From contig JAKASY010000154.1 in the NCBI GenBank assembly GCA_021817625.1, positions 1-5,754 of the forward strand: a stretch of 5,754 bases of DNA, in the 5' to 3' direction. Position 1 is the first letter of the stretch; each line of letters opens with the position of its first letter. Below the pieces are notes generated by a model. It did not search any database. It saw only the letters and a program-made list of their open reading frames with translations, and was not told the origin of the DNA. A program made the position numbers and the translations under genes. This DNA comes from Bacillota bacterium (GTDB lineage Bacteria > Bacillota_E > JAJZYS01 > JAILZS01). This document shows positions 1 to 5,754 of this stretch, piece by piece.

Positions 1-1
1 G

Positions 2-100
2 AGCGAGCAGACGCCCGTCGCCCTCCTGCGCCAGGTCGGCACGATGGCGGCGACCCTCGGCAGGGCAGGGGCGGCCGCTGTCGAACCGGGGCCAAGCTGA
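2..100 (+). CDS. Probable 3' end of an unidentified upstream gene (partial)
   Basis: The frame starting at base 2 is open from the window edge to a TGA at 98-100 and encodes 32 residues, with a moderately hydrophobic stretch (ALLRQVGTMAATLGRAG) and a Pro/Gly-containing tail ending in EPGPS. This looks more like a natural C-terminus than the Arg-rich alternative frame, which is also open here. The piece is too short to assign a family, and no domain is visible. If it is real, its stop lies 18 bases before the GTG of the phosphoesterase lipoprotein, so the two could be co-transcribed. In GC-rich DNA a 99-base open stretch can easily arise by chance, so this remains tentative. Confidence 0.35.
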   Translation, partial: SEQTPVALLRQVGTMAATLGRAGAAAVEPGPS

Positions 101-104
101 GCCC

Positions 105-111
105 GAGGAGG
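105..111 (+). promoter_or_regulatory. Shine-Dalgarno site of the phosphoesterase gene
   Basis: GAGGAGG lies six bases before the GTG at 118-120, which is a near-ideal match and spacing. It decides the start: the reading frame is also open further upstream to the window edge, but only the GTG at 118 gives both this ribosome binding site and a proper lipoprotein signal peptide. No convincing -10/-35 promoter was seen in the short upstream stretch. Confidence 0.7.
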
Positions 112-117
112 TCGTCC

Positions 118-1629
118 GTGCGCATCTCGCCGCTTGCCCTGGCCGCCGCGGCCGTGACCCTGCTCACCGGCTGCGCGGCCGCCGCGCCGCGCCCTCTCGC
201 GTCGTCCCGCCCGGGCGGCGCGCGCCCCGCCGCCAGCGTCGCGGGCTGCACGGTGCCGCACCTGGAGAACCAGGCCCACACGCCGCGCGCCACCTCCGAC
301 GCCTGGCTGGCGCACGGCGTGAGCGGCACGGTGCTCGACGTCGCGGGCGGCATCGTCGCCGTGCAGACGAAGAACATGACGATCGCCACGGTGTACGTGC
401 CCGGCGGCAAGGTCGCGGCCCAGCCCGGCCAGAGCGTGAGCGTGGCCGGCAGCCTGCGCCACGGCCTGATCTGGGCGACAAGCGTGCGCGTGACCGGCGG
501 CGCGCCCTGGTCCAAGCCGACGACGGCGGCGCAGCCCACCGGCCAGATCCGGCACGTGATCTTCGTCATCCAGGAGAACCACTCGTTCGACAACTACTTC
601 GGCACCTACCCGGGCGTCGACGGCCTGAGCGCGTCGATCAAGCTGCCCGCGACGCGCGGCGGCCCGCCGACCGTGGCGCCCTACCACCTCACCGCGCCGC
701 TCCCGCACGACCTCAACCACGACTGGATCCCCGCCCACCGCGCCTACGACGGCGGCAAGATGGACGGCTTCGTGTGGGCCGACCAGTACAAGGACGTCAT
801 GGGCTACTACACGGCCCAGGACATTCCGAACTACTGGGACTACGCCCAGCACTTCACGCTCGACGACATGTTCTTCAGCTCGCTCATGGGCCCGTCGCTC
901 CCGAACCACCTGTACACGGTGGCCGGCAGCGCGGGCGGCTGGATCTGGAACATGTGGGCGCCCCCTGCGCCATGCGGCTGGCAGTTCCCGACGCTCGCGG
1001 GCCAGCTAGAGCAGAAGGGCGTGAGCTGGAAGGACTACAACGGCTATAACCCCCAGGCCTTCTGGCTCTGGAACCCGCTGCCGGGGTTCGCGGCGTTCAA
1101 GCAGAGCGCGGTGCTGAGAAGCCACCTCGTGTGGAACACGCAGTTCTTCAAGGACCTGCGCTACGGCACCCTGCCCACGTTCTCGTGGATCACGCCGGAC
1201 ATGCTCGACAGCGAGCACCCGCCCACCGACTACCCCCTGGGCATGTGGTACGTCACGGACCTGATCAACGCGGTGGGCCAAAGCGCCTACTGGAACGACA
1301 CGCTGATCGTCGTCACCTGGGACGAGTACGGCGGCTTCTACGACAACGTGGCGCCGCCCCAGGTGGACCGCTACGGCTTCGGCTTTCGCGTGCCGGCGCT
1401 CGAGATCTCGCCCTACCAGAGCGCCGGCAAGGTAAATGCCACCGTGTTCGGCTTCAGCTCGGTCATCAAGTACGAGGAAGGGCTCCAGCACCTGCCGCCG
1501 CTCACGACGCGCGTGGCGAAGGCGAACAGCCTCGCGTCCTCGCTCGACCTCGCGCAGAAGCCCCTGCCGCCGCTTCTGATCACCGCGCCGGTGCCGACGT
1601 CGGCTGTGCCGCGACCCGCCCTGCCGTAG
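118..1629 (+). CDS. Phosphoesterase lipoprotein (phospholipase C / acid phosphatase-like)
   Basis: This complete 503-residue gene encodes an exported metal-dependent phosphoesterase of the PF04185 type (phospholipase C and AcpA-like acid phosphatases). It probably hydrolyses phosphomonoesters or phospholipid head groups outside the membrane; the substrate cannot be told. A short signal peptide ends in the lipobox LTGC, with Cys19 as the lipidation site. A linker follows, then a beta-rich OB-like module at about residues 67-127 (GTVLDV, YVPGG, GQSVSVAGSL, ATSVRVTG) resembling DUF5666-type domains. The catalytic domain starts near 145. ENHSFDNYFGTYPGVDG (153-169) carries the Glu-Asn metal ligands, GPSLPNH (258-264) holds Ser260, the likely nucleophile by family analogy, and TWDEYGGFYDNVAPP (400-414) holds the Asp402-Glu403 pair. 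The ISPY, LPPLTTR and KAN stretches near the C-terminus also fit. It is unusual in having Asn410 and Ala441 where most relatives have His, and Val466 for a usual Asp. The gene converges on the phosphotransferase remnant and has no functional partner in view. Confidence 0.93.
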   Translation: MRISPLALAAAAVTLLTGCAAAAPRPLASSRPGGARPAASVAGCTVPHLENQAHTPRATSDAWLAHGVSGTVLDVAGGIVAVQTKNMTIATVYVPGGKVAAQPGQSVSVAGSLRHGLIWATSVRVTGGAPWSKPTTAAQPTGQIRHVIFVIQENHSFDNYFGTYPGVDGLSASIKLPATRGGPPTVAPYHLTAPLPHDLNHDWIPAHRAYDGGKMDGFVWADQYKDVMGYYTAQDIPNYWDYAQHFTLDDMFFSSLMGPSLPNHLYTVAGSAGGWIWNMWAPPAPCGWQFPTLAGQLEQKGVSWKDYNGYNPQAFWLWNPLPGFAAFKQSAVLRSHLVWNTQFFKDLRYGTLPTFSWITPDMLDSEHPPTDYPLGMWYVTDLINAVGQSAYWNDTLIVVTWDEYGGFYDNVAPPQVDRYGFGFRVPALEISPYQSAGKVNATVFGFSSVIKYEEGLQHLPPLTTRVAKANSLASSLDLAQKPLPPLLITAPVPTSAVPRPALP

Positions 1630-2596
1630 CCCGCGCCCGGCCCCGCGCGCGCCGCGCCGCCTGCCGTGCCGGGAGCGATAGAGCGCGCAGGGCGCGGGCG
1701 ACGAACGCGCCGTGCGCCCTGCGCATGGCGGCGAGCCGCCCGGCCTCGAGGTGTCCCAGCCGGACATCCGGCGGGCGCGCCTCAGGGCCGCCCACAGGTC
1801 CCAGAGGGGAAGGTCCGACAGGTCGACGCCCGGCATGCGGTCGACGGACGCCTGCGTGAAGCGCCGCGCCGCATCCGTGCCGAGTTGCATGGCGAGCTCG
1901 AGGCGGCCGTTGGCCAGGTCGACCAAGGGGTCGCCCCAGCACGGGTCCTCAAAGTCCACGACGGCTGCCAGCGCGCCGTCGCGCCACAGAACGTTCCCTG
2001 GCCAAAAGTCGCCGCGCAGAAGCGTCGGAGGGTTCGGCCGGGAGGGCGGCCAGCGCGGCTCGAGCGCCCGCCGGATCCGCGTCTCGCCGAGATGCTCGTC
2101 GGGCAGGGCGGGCTCCTGCGCAAGGCGCACCGCGCACTCCGCCGCCGGGTCCGGTAAGCCACTCAACTGGGTGGCCTCAGCGCCGGCCTGGTGGATCCTC
2201 GCCAGCGCCCCCGCCGGCTCCCGCGTATAGACCTCGGGGTCGTCGGGATGCTCGGCGCGCCCCTTCCGTCCATGAACGCCTCCACGAGATATGGGCCGGG
2301 CAGGAGCCCCGACGACACGTCCGCGGCGTACGGCGCGTCGGCACGGGCAGGCCGGCCGCCTTGAGGACGCGCAGCACCTCGAACTCGCGACGCGCAGCGC
2401 GCGACGCGCCGCCGACCTCGGAGTCGCCGTACTGGCGTACGACGACGGTCATAGAACCTGTCGGCAGCAAGAGCTCGAGCGCGGTGACCCGGGCCGAGAC
2501 GCCGCCCACGAGCGCACGGGCGCGCACGAGTCCCGCCTGAGGATCGACGCGGCGCGCCACGAGCGCGAACGGGGCCCGCCCACCCAGGCCCGTCAA
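1580..2596 (-). pseudogene. Frameshifted aminoglycoside/choline-kinase-type phosphotransferase (APH family)
   Basis: Joining three minus-strand frames gives a protein of about 305-340 residues, the normal size for the APH (PF01636) kinase-like fold, which transfers phosphate from ATP to a small-molecule hydroxyl. The first frame, from a TTG at 2596, holds the N-lobe (LVGGVSARVTALEL, VVVRQYG, REFEVLRVLKAAGLPVP). At about 2340 the frame changes to APYAADVSSGLLPGPYLVEAFMDG. At about 2265 it changes again to GRAEHPDDPEVYTREPAGAL, LARIHQAGAEA and the catalytic core: RGDFWPGN (2016-1993) and VVDFEDPCWGDPLVDLA (from 1962). At about 1754 a third change leads from RRMSGW to HLEAGRLAAMRRAHGAFVARAL. Each change is what the loss of one base would cause, and no single frame encodes a full enzyme. 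The Brenner motif reads Arg-Gly-Asp for the usual His-Gly-Asp. Recognisable sequence ends near 1679. The open frame runs on, Ala/Arg-rich, to a TGA at 1580-1582, overlapping the phosphoesterase end by 50 bases. The start is uncertain. Real decay is favoured over sequencing error because the neighbours are intact. The substrate is unknown, and antibiotic resistance should not be assumed. Confidence 0.87.
1685..1724. repeat. Inverted repeat in the convergent region (possible hairpin)
   Basis: GCGCAGGGCGC at 1685-1695 is perfectly complementary to GCGCCCTGCGC at 1714-1724, with an 18-base loop. It begins 55 bases after the phosphoesterase stop and lies in the 3' part of the phosphotransferase remnant, so it could fold in transcripts from either strand. 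There is no T-run on either side, so it is not a canonical intrinsic terminator. In DNA this GC-rich, 11-base arms may also be a by-product of Arg/Ala codons (the remnant reads MRRAHGAFVARALRA here). No better terminator candidate was found between the convergent genes. Confidence 0.3.
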
Positions 2597-2663
2597 GAGC
2601 CCCTTCGCCCCGACGGACGCATCCCCCCGACCGGCGCTGCCAGCCGCTGTGCCGCACCCTCGC
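2597..2663. other. Short spacer between holA and the phosphotransferase remnant
   Basis: These 67 bases separate the holA stop from the TTG taken as the phosphotransferase start. No promoter or terminator is evident. On the minus strand an AAGGGG lies three bases before the TTG, which is a weak and rather close ribosome binding site. An ATG in another frame at 2622-2620 leads to a TGA after nine codons (MRPSGRRGS). It might be the original start if a further frameshift were present, but there is no homology to support that. Confidence 0.4.
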
Positions 2664-3692
2664 TCACGCGGCGATGAGATCGAACAGGAGGCGTGTGAGG
2701 GCGATCGGCGCCGGCATCGCGCCCTTCATGTCGAGGTCGGCCTGGAGCAGGAGCGCCGGCGCGGACGAGGGGTCGGGCCGGCCCCGCATCGTGGCGCTCA
2801 GGAAGGCCCGTGCCTGCCACGGCTGCAGGCCGAGCGCGGCGGCGAGGGCGGCGCCGTCCGGACGCTCGCCCGCGGCCCGGCACGCCTCGACGTAGGCGCG
2901 CGCCTGCGCGAGAAGCCTGGCCTGGCGCGCAAGCCAGCCGGCCACACCGAACGGCGTCTCCCCCGCCTCGAGCGCGGCCGTCGCCGCGCGCAGGGCGGTG
3001 GGCAGATCGGCGCTCAGGTAGGCCTCGCCCACCGGGTACACGCGGGCCGCGCTCGCGGCGGGCGTCAGGCGCTCGATGTCCGCCCGCTCCAGGGCGGCGC
3101 CCTCGGGCAGGATGTCGCGGTACTTGCGCACCTCGCCAAGGGCCAAGAGGAGGCTTTCGCCCGTGCGCTCGAACAGGTAGGCGCTCGCGCCGCTCCCCCA
3201 GGCGATGCCCTCCCCCTCGCCCATGCGGGCGAGGAGCGCCTGGGCCGCGCGCCGGTCGGGAACGACCGCGCGCACCGCCCAGGCTCCCTTGCGCAGCCGC
3301 TCGAGGCTCGCGCCGGCACGGCCGCGCACCGGCCCCTCCCGAACGAACAGGGTGACGCCGGGCGCCGGCGTGGAGAGCGCCCGCGCGAGAGCCTCGGCCA
3401 CGGCCGGCGCCGGCTCTCCCTCGGTCTCCGCAACGACCAGGCGCCGCCCGCTCAGGCTCAGGCTGCGGGCCTGGGTAGCGGCGTCGGCCCACGCCGGCGC
3501 GCCCGAGAGGCGCACGACCTCGAGCGCGTCACCCGCGATCTGGCGCAGGCGCGCGCGCACGCGCTCGAGCAGGTGGCGGGCCAGGGCGTCGGCCTCCATG
3601 GGGCCGTACACGTAGTAGGCCGGCTGGAGCGGCGCCTGCGCGAGCCCTGCGCAGTCCGCCGCAGCTTCGGCGCCGGCGCTAGCCCTGGGCAC
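2664..3692 (-). CDS. holA: DNA polymerase III subunit delta (clamp loader)
   Basis: The gene encodes 342 residues, almost exactly the length of the E. coli delta subunit. Delta opens the beta sliding clamp as part of the clamp-loader complex at the replication fork. The N-terminal domain opens with PAYYVYGPMEADALARHLLERVRARL (about 24-49), where family members have a YGxE-type segment; no P-loop is seen, as expected for delta. The C-terminal collar domain is the clearest: TPFGVAGWLARQARLLAQAR (246-265), LGLQPWQARAFL (287-298) and LLQADLDMKGA followed by ALTRLLFDL near the end match the usual LLARQxRLL, LGLxPxxAxxxL and LLxxDLxxKxG patterns. The start is GTG at 3692, which lies inside the end of leuS. 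The overlap is 14 bases and no Shine-Dalgarno sequence is obvious, so translation is probably coupled to leuS. About 20 residues precede the conserved region, so a start slightly further inside cannot be excluded. The stop is TGA at 2666-2664. The product is assigned from sequence patterns and gene order. Confidence 0.9.
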   Translation of the reverse strand: MPRASAGAEAAADCAGLAQAPLQPAYYVYGPMEADALARHLLERVRARLRQIAGDALEVVRLSGAPAWADAATQARSLSLSGRRLVVAETEGEPAPAVAEALARALSTPAPGVTLFVREGPVRGRAGASLERLRKGAWAVRAVVPDRRAAQALLARMGEGEGIAWGSGASAYLFERTGESLLLALGEVRKYRDILPEGAALERADIERLTPAASAARVYPVGEAYLSADLPTALRAATAALEAGETPFGVAGWLARQARLLAQARAYVEACRAAGERPDGAALAAALGLQPWQARAFLSATMRGRPDPSSAPALLLQADLDMKGAMPAPIALTRLLFDLIAA

Positions 3693-5754
3693 GGGCAGCG
3701 GCGGCGGGTTGCTGCGCCACCAGGTTCAGCATGCGGCCCGGCACGTACACCACGCGCATGGGCGCCGCGCCGCCGAGCGCCTCGGCCACGCGCTCGCGCG
3801 CCACGGCGAGGGCAACGACGTCATCCTCCGGCATGTCGGCTGGCACGGTCAGGCGGTCGCGCAGCCGTCCGTTGACCTGCACGGGCAGCTCGACCTCCGA
3901 CACGGCAAGGTAGCGCTCGTCCGCCACGGGCCAGCGCGCGCGCCAGATGCCGTCCGCATGCCCGAGGCGCTCCCACATCTCGTCGGCGATCGCCGGCGCG
4001 AACGGCCATAGGAGAAGGCAGAGCGTCTCGAGCTCCACCTGGCGCACGTCCTCCCGGCGCTCGCCAAGGGCGTTCAGGTACTCCATGAGCGCTGCCACGG
4101 CCGTGTTGTAGTGGAGCGACTCGACGTCGGCCGTCACCTTGGCGATCGTGCGGTGGCGCAGCCGCTCCGCCGCCTCGCCCGGCGCCGCGCACGACGGCCC
4201 GCGCGCCAGGGCGTCGTCCACCAGGTCCCACAGGCGGTAGAGGAAGCGCGACACTCCCTGGATGCCCTTGTCGCTGAAGTCGCCGCCCTCCTGGAACGGG
4301 CCCATGAACATCAGGTAGGTGCGCACGGTGTCGGCGCCGTAGCGGTCGAAGAAGGCGTCGGGGTTGATCACGTTGCCGCGCGACTTGGACATCTTCGCGC
4401 CGTTGCGCACGATGACGCCGTGCGCCCGGAACACCTTGAACGGCTCGTCGAACGGGATGAAGCCCATGTCGTGCAGGGCCATGCACACGAAGCGCGTGTA
4501 CATGAGGTGCAGGACGGCGTGCTCCTTGCCGCCGATGTAGCGGTCGACGGGAAGCCACTTGGCGGTCCGGGCGGGGTCGATCGCCCGGTCCGGGAAGTCC
4601 GTCGACGGGTAGCGCAGGAAGTACCACGCGGAGTCGAGGAAGTTGTCCGAGACGTCCGTCTCCCGCCGCGCGGGGCCGCCGCACGTCGGGCAGGTGGTGT
4701 TGACGAAGCTTGGCACGGCAGCGAGCGGGGACTGCCCCGTGCCGAGCGGCCGAAACTCCTCCACGTCGGGCAGCACGACCGGCAGCTCGGACTCGGGCAC
4801 GGGCTGCCAGCCGCAGCCCTCGCAGTGCACCATCGGGATGGGCGGTCCCCAGTAGCGCTGGCGCGAGATGAGCCAGTCGCGCAGCCGGTAGGTGACCCGG
4901 CGCCGACCATAGCCCTCGCGCTCGGCCCAGGCGATCGCCGCCTCCCGCGCCGCCTCGCTCCCCAGGCCGGTGAGAAATCCCGAGTCGACCATGACGCCCT
5001 CGCCCGGGTATGCGTCCTCGAGCGCCTCAGCGCCGCCCGCCGGCGGGCGCACGACCACCGGCACCGGCAGGCCGTGCTCGCGCGCGAACGCGAAGTCGCG
5101 CTCGTCGTGCGCGGGCACGGCCATGATCGCGCCCGTGCCGTAGCCGGCGAGGACGTAGTCGGCCAGCCAGATCGGGATCTCCTCGCCCGTCGCGAGGTTT
5201 CGCGCGCGGGCGCCCGTGTCGACGCCGGTCTTGTCCCGCGCCTCTGCATCGCGGCCCGCGTCGCGCCGGGCGGAGGCGCCGCGCACGTACGCCTCCACCT
5301 CGGCGCGCCGCTCGGGCGCCGCGATCACGAGCGCCAGCGGGTGCTCCGGCGCCAGCACCATGAACGAGGCCCCGAACACCGTGTCGGGACGGGTCGTGAA
5401 GAAGGCGATCTCGCGCGCGCTCCCAACCACCGGGAAGGCCATCTCGAGGCCCTCGCTGCGGCCGATCCAGTTGCGCTGCGCGGTCTTGATCACCTCCGAC
5501 CAGTCGAGCTCGTCCAGGTGGTCGAGGAGGCGGTCGGCGTACTCCGTGATCTTGAGGAACCACTGCTCGAGCTGACGTGTCGTCACCTCGGTGCCGCAGC
5601 GCTCGCACGCGCCCGCGATCACCTGCTCGTTGGCGAGCACCGTGAGGCACGACGGGCACCAGTTCACCGGCGCGAGCCGCTTCTCGGCGAGGCCGTGCTT
5701 GAACATCTGGATGAAGATCCACTGCGTGAACTTGTAGTACTCGGGCTGCGTCGA
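3679..5754 (-). CDS. leuS: Leucyl-tRNA synthetase, 5' end outside window (partial)
   Basis: The frame is open from the right edge to TAG at 3681-3679, giving 691 C-terminal residues. The first ATG in view (5706) is internal, because the 16 codons before it read as LeuRS (PEYYKFTQWIFIQ). By comparison with complete bacterial enzymes, roughly 110-120 residues with the HIGH motif are missing. The enzyme charges tRNA-Leu with leucine in the cytoplasm and edits wrong amino acids. Counting from the edge: zinc-type CPSC/CERC (33-36, 50-53); NWIGRSEG entering the CP1 editing domain, with the Thr-rich TTRPDT (120-125) and MAVPAHDERD (211-220), both editing hallmarks; RQRYWG (298-303); a second pair of Cys knuckles (311/314 and 355/358); LDSAWYFLRY; KMSKS (454-458); the anticodon-binding helical domain; and a C-terminal domain with QVNGRLRDR and VYVPGRMLNLV (669-679), then 12 Ala/Gln-rich residues. 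The region before KMSKS is short, so the leucine-specific insert of the E. coli and Thermus enzymes is absent, as in B. subtilis. All editing motifs in view look intact. holA begins inside its 3' end. Confidence 0.98.
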   Translation of the reverse strand, partial: STQPEYYKFTQWIFIQMFKHGLAEKRLAPVNWCPSCLTVLANEQVIAGACERCGTEVTTRQLEQWFLKITEYADRLLDHLDELDWSEVIKTAQRNWIGRSEGLEMAFPVVGSAREIAFFTTRPDTVFGASFMVLAPEHPLALVIAAPERRAEVEAYVRGASARRDAGRDAEARDKTGVDTGARARNLATGEEIPIWLADYVLAGYGTGAIMAVPAHDERDFAFAREHGLPVPVVVRPPAGGAEALEDAYPGEGVMVDSGFLTGLGSEAAREAAIAWAEREGYGRRRVTYRLRDWLISRQRYWGPPIPMVHCEGCGWQPVPESELPVVLPDVEEFRPLGTGQSPLAAVPSFVNTTCPTCGGPARRETDVSDNFLDSAWYFLRYPSTDFPDRAIDPARTAKWLPVDRYIGGKEHAVLHLMYTRFVCMALHDMGFIPFDEPFKVFRAHGVIVRNGAKMSKSRGNVINPDAFFDRYGADTVRTYLMFMGPFQEGGDFSDKGIQGVSRFLYRLWDLVDDALARGPSCAAPGEAAERLRHRTIAKVTADVESLHYNTAVAALMEYLNALGERREDVRQVELETLCLLLWPFAPAIADEMWERLGHADGIWRARWPVADERYLAVSEVELPVQVNGRLRDRLTVPADMPEDDVVALAVARERVAEALGGAAPMRVVYVPGRMLNLVAQQPAAAARAQG

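Noticed and set aside
1131..1859. Plus-strand 242-codon frame overlapping the phosphoesterase and the phosphotransferase remnant
   Set aside because: It is low-complexity and Arg/Ala/His-rich, out of frame with the phosphoesterase, with no ribosome binding site or domain.
1006..2166. A single 386-residue minus-strand protein from the TTG at 2166
   Set aside because: Only its first ~135 residues are APH-like. Past about 1754 it is out of frame and then runs antisense through the phosphoesterase gene, so it is one piece of the broken gene plus a shadow.
2163..2657. A separate small gene starting with GTG at 2657
   Set aside because: Only its segment around 2342-2265 resembles a protein family, and that segment is the middle piece of the frameshifted phosphotransferase. 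The rest is Arg-rich shadow.
2649..3875. Long plus-strand open frame (408 codons) opposite holA and the end of leuS
   Set aside because: It is Arg/Gly/Ala/His-rich, shows no domain, and lies antisense to two well-supported genes. In GC-rich DNA the opposite strand of a real gene is commonly open.
3821..4684. Minus-strand 287-codon frame within leuS
   Set aside because: It is an out-of-frame shadow of leuS, dominated by Arg/Pro/Gly, with no independent start signal or motif.
4368..5249. Minus-strand 293-codon frame within leuS
   Set aside because: It has Ser/Arg/Thr-rich composition typical of a shifted frame and lies entirely inside the editing and catalytic coding region of leuS.
1..5754. 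tRNA, rRNA, CRISPR array, insertion sequence or integration site
   Set aside because: No tRNA-like or rRNA-like sequence, regularly spaced repeats, transposase motifs or flanking direct repeats were seen while reading both strands.

Overview
This window is GC-rich bacterial DNA (roughly 70% G+C by eye, with strongly G/C-ending codons). It carries one plus-strand gene converging on a minus-strand cluster. The organism cannot be named from the sequence. The high G+C, the bacterial-type leucyl-tRNA synthetase without a leucine-specific insert, GTG starts and a phosphoesterase lipoprotein would fit a soil or environmental lineage such as Actinomycetota, Chloroflexota or Candidatus Dormibacterota, but this is a guess. 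The lipobox makes it clearly bacterial.

Layout, left to right. Bases 2-100 are probably the last codons of an unidentified plus-strand gene. Eighteen bases later, behind a good Shine-Dalgarno sequence, starts a complete 503-residue lipoprotein (118-1629) with an OB-like beta module and a phospholipase C/acid phosphatase-type phosphoesterase domain. It converges on a minus-strand aminoglycoside/choline-kinase-type phosphotransferase gene (about 2596 to 1580). That gene is broken by three single-base frameshifts and has Arg in place of the Brenner-motif His. Next on the minus strand comes an intact holA, the DNA polymerase III delta (clamp loader) subunit (3692-2664). Its GTG start lies inside the end of leuS, the leucyl-tRNA synthetase gene (3679 to beyond the right edge), whose N-terminal part with the HIGH motif is outside the window.

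How the genes relate. leuS and holA overlap by 14 bases and are surely one transcription unit, translation and replication housekeeping genes that are often near each other in bacteria, usually with comEC between them. The phosphotransferase remnant follows holA by 67 bases on the same strand and probably sat at the end of that operon. The phosphoesterase is unrelated in function: an exported enzyme likely to release phosphate from organic phosphoesters or phospholipids outside the membrane.

I found no mobile element, CRISPR array, tRNA, rRNA or recognisable novel system. The most interesting points are the decayed phosphotransferase between intact neighbours, the unusual domain make-up and histidine substitutions of the phosphoesterase, and the direct leuS/holA overlap.
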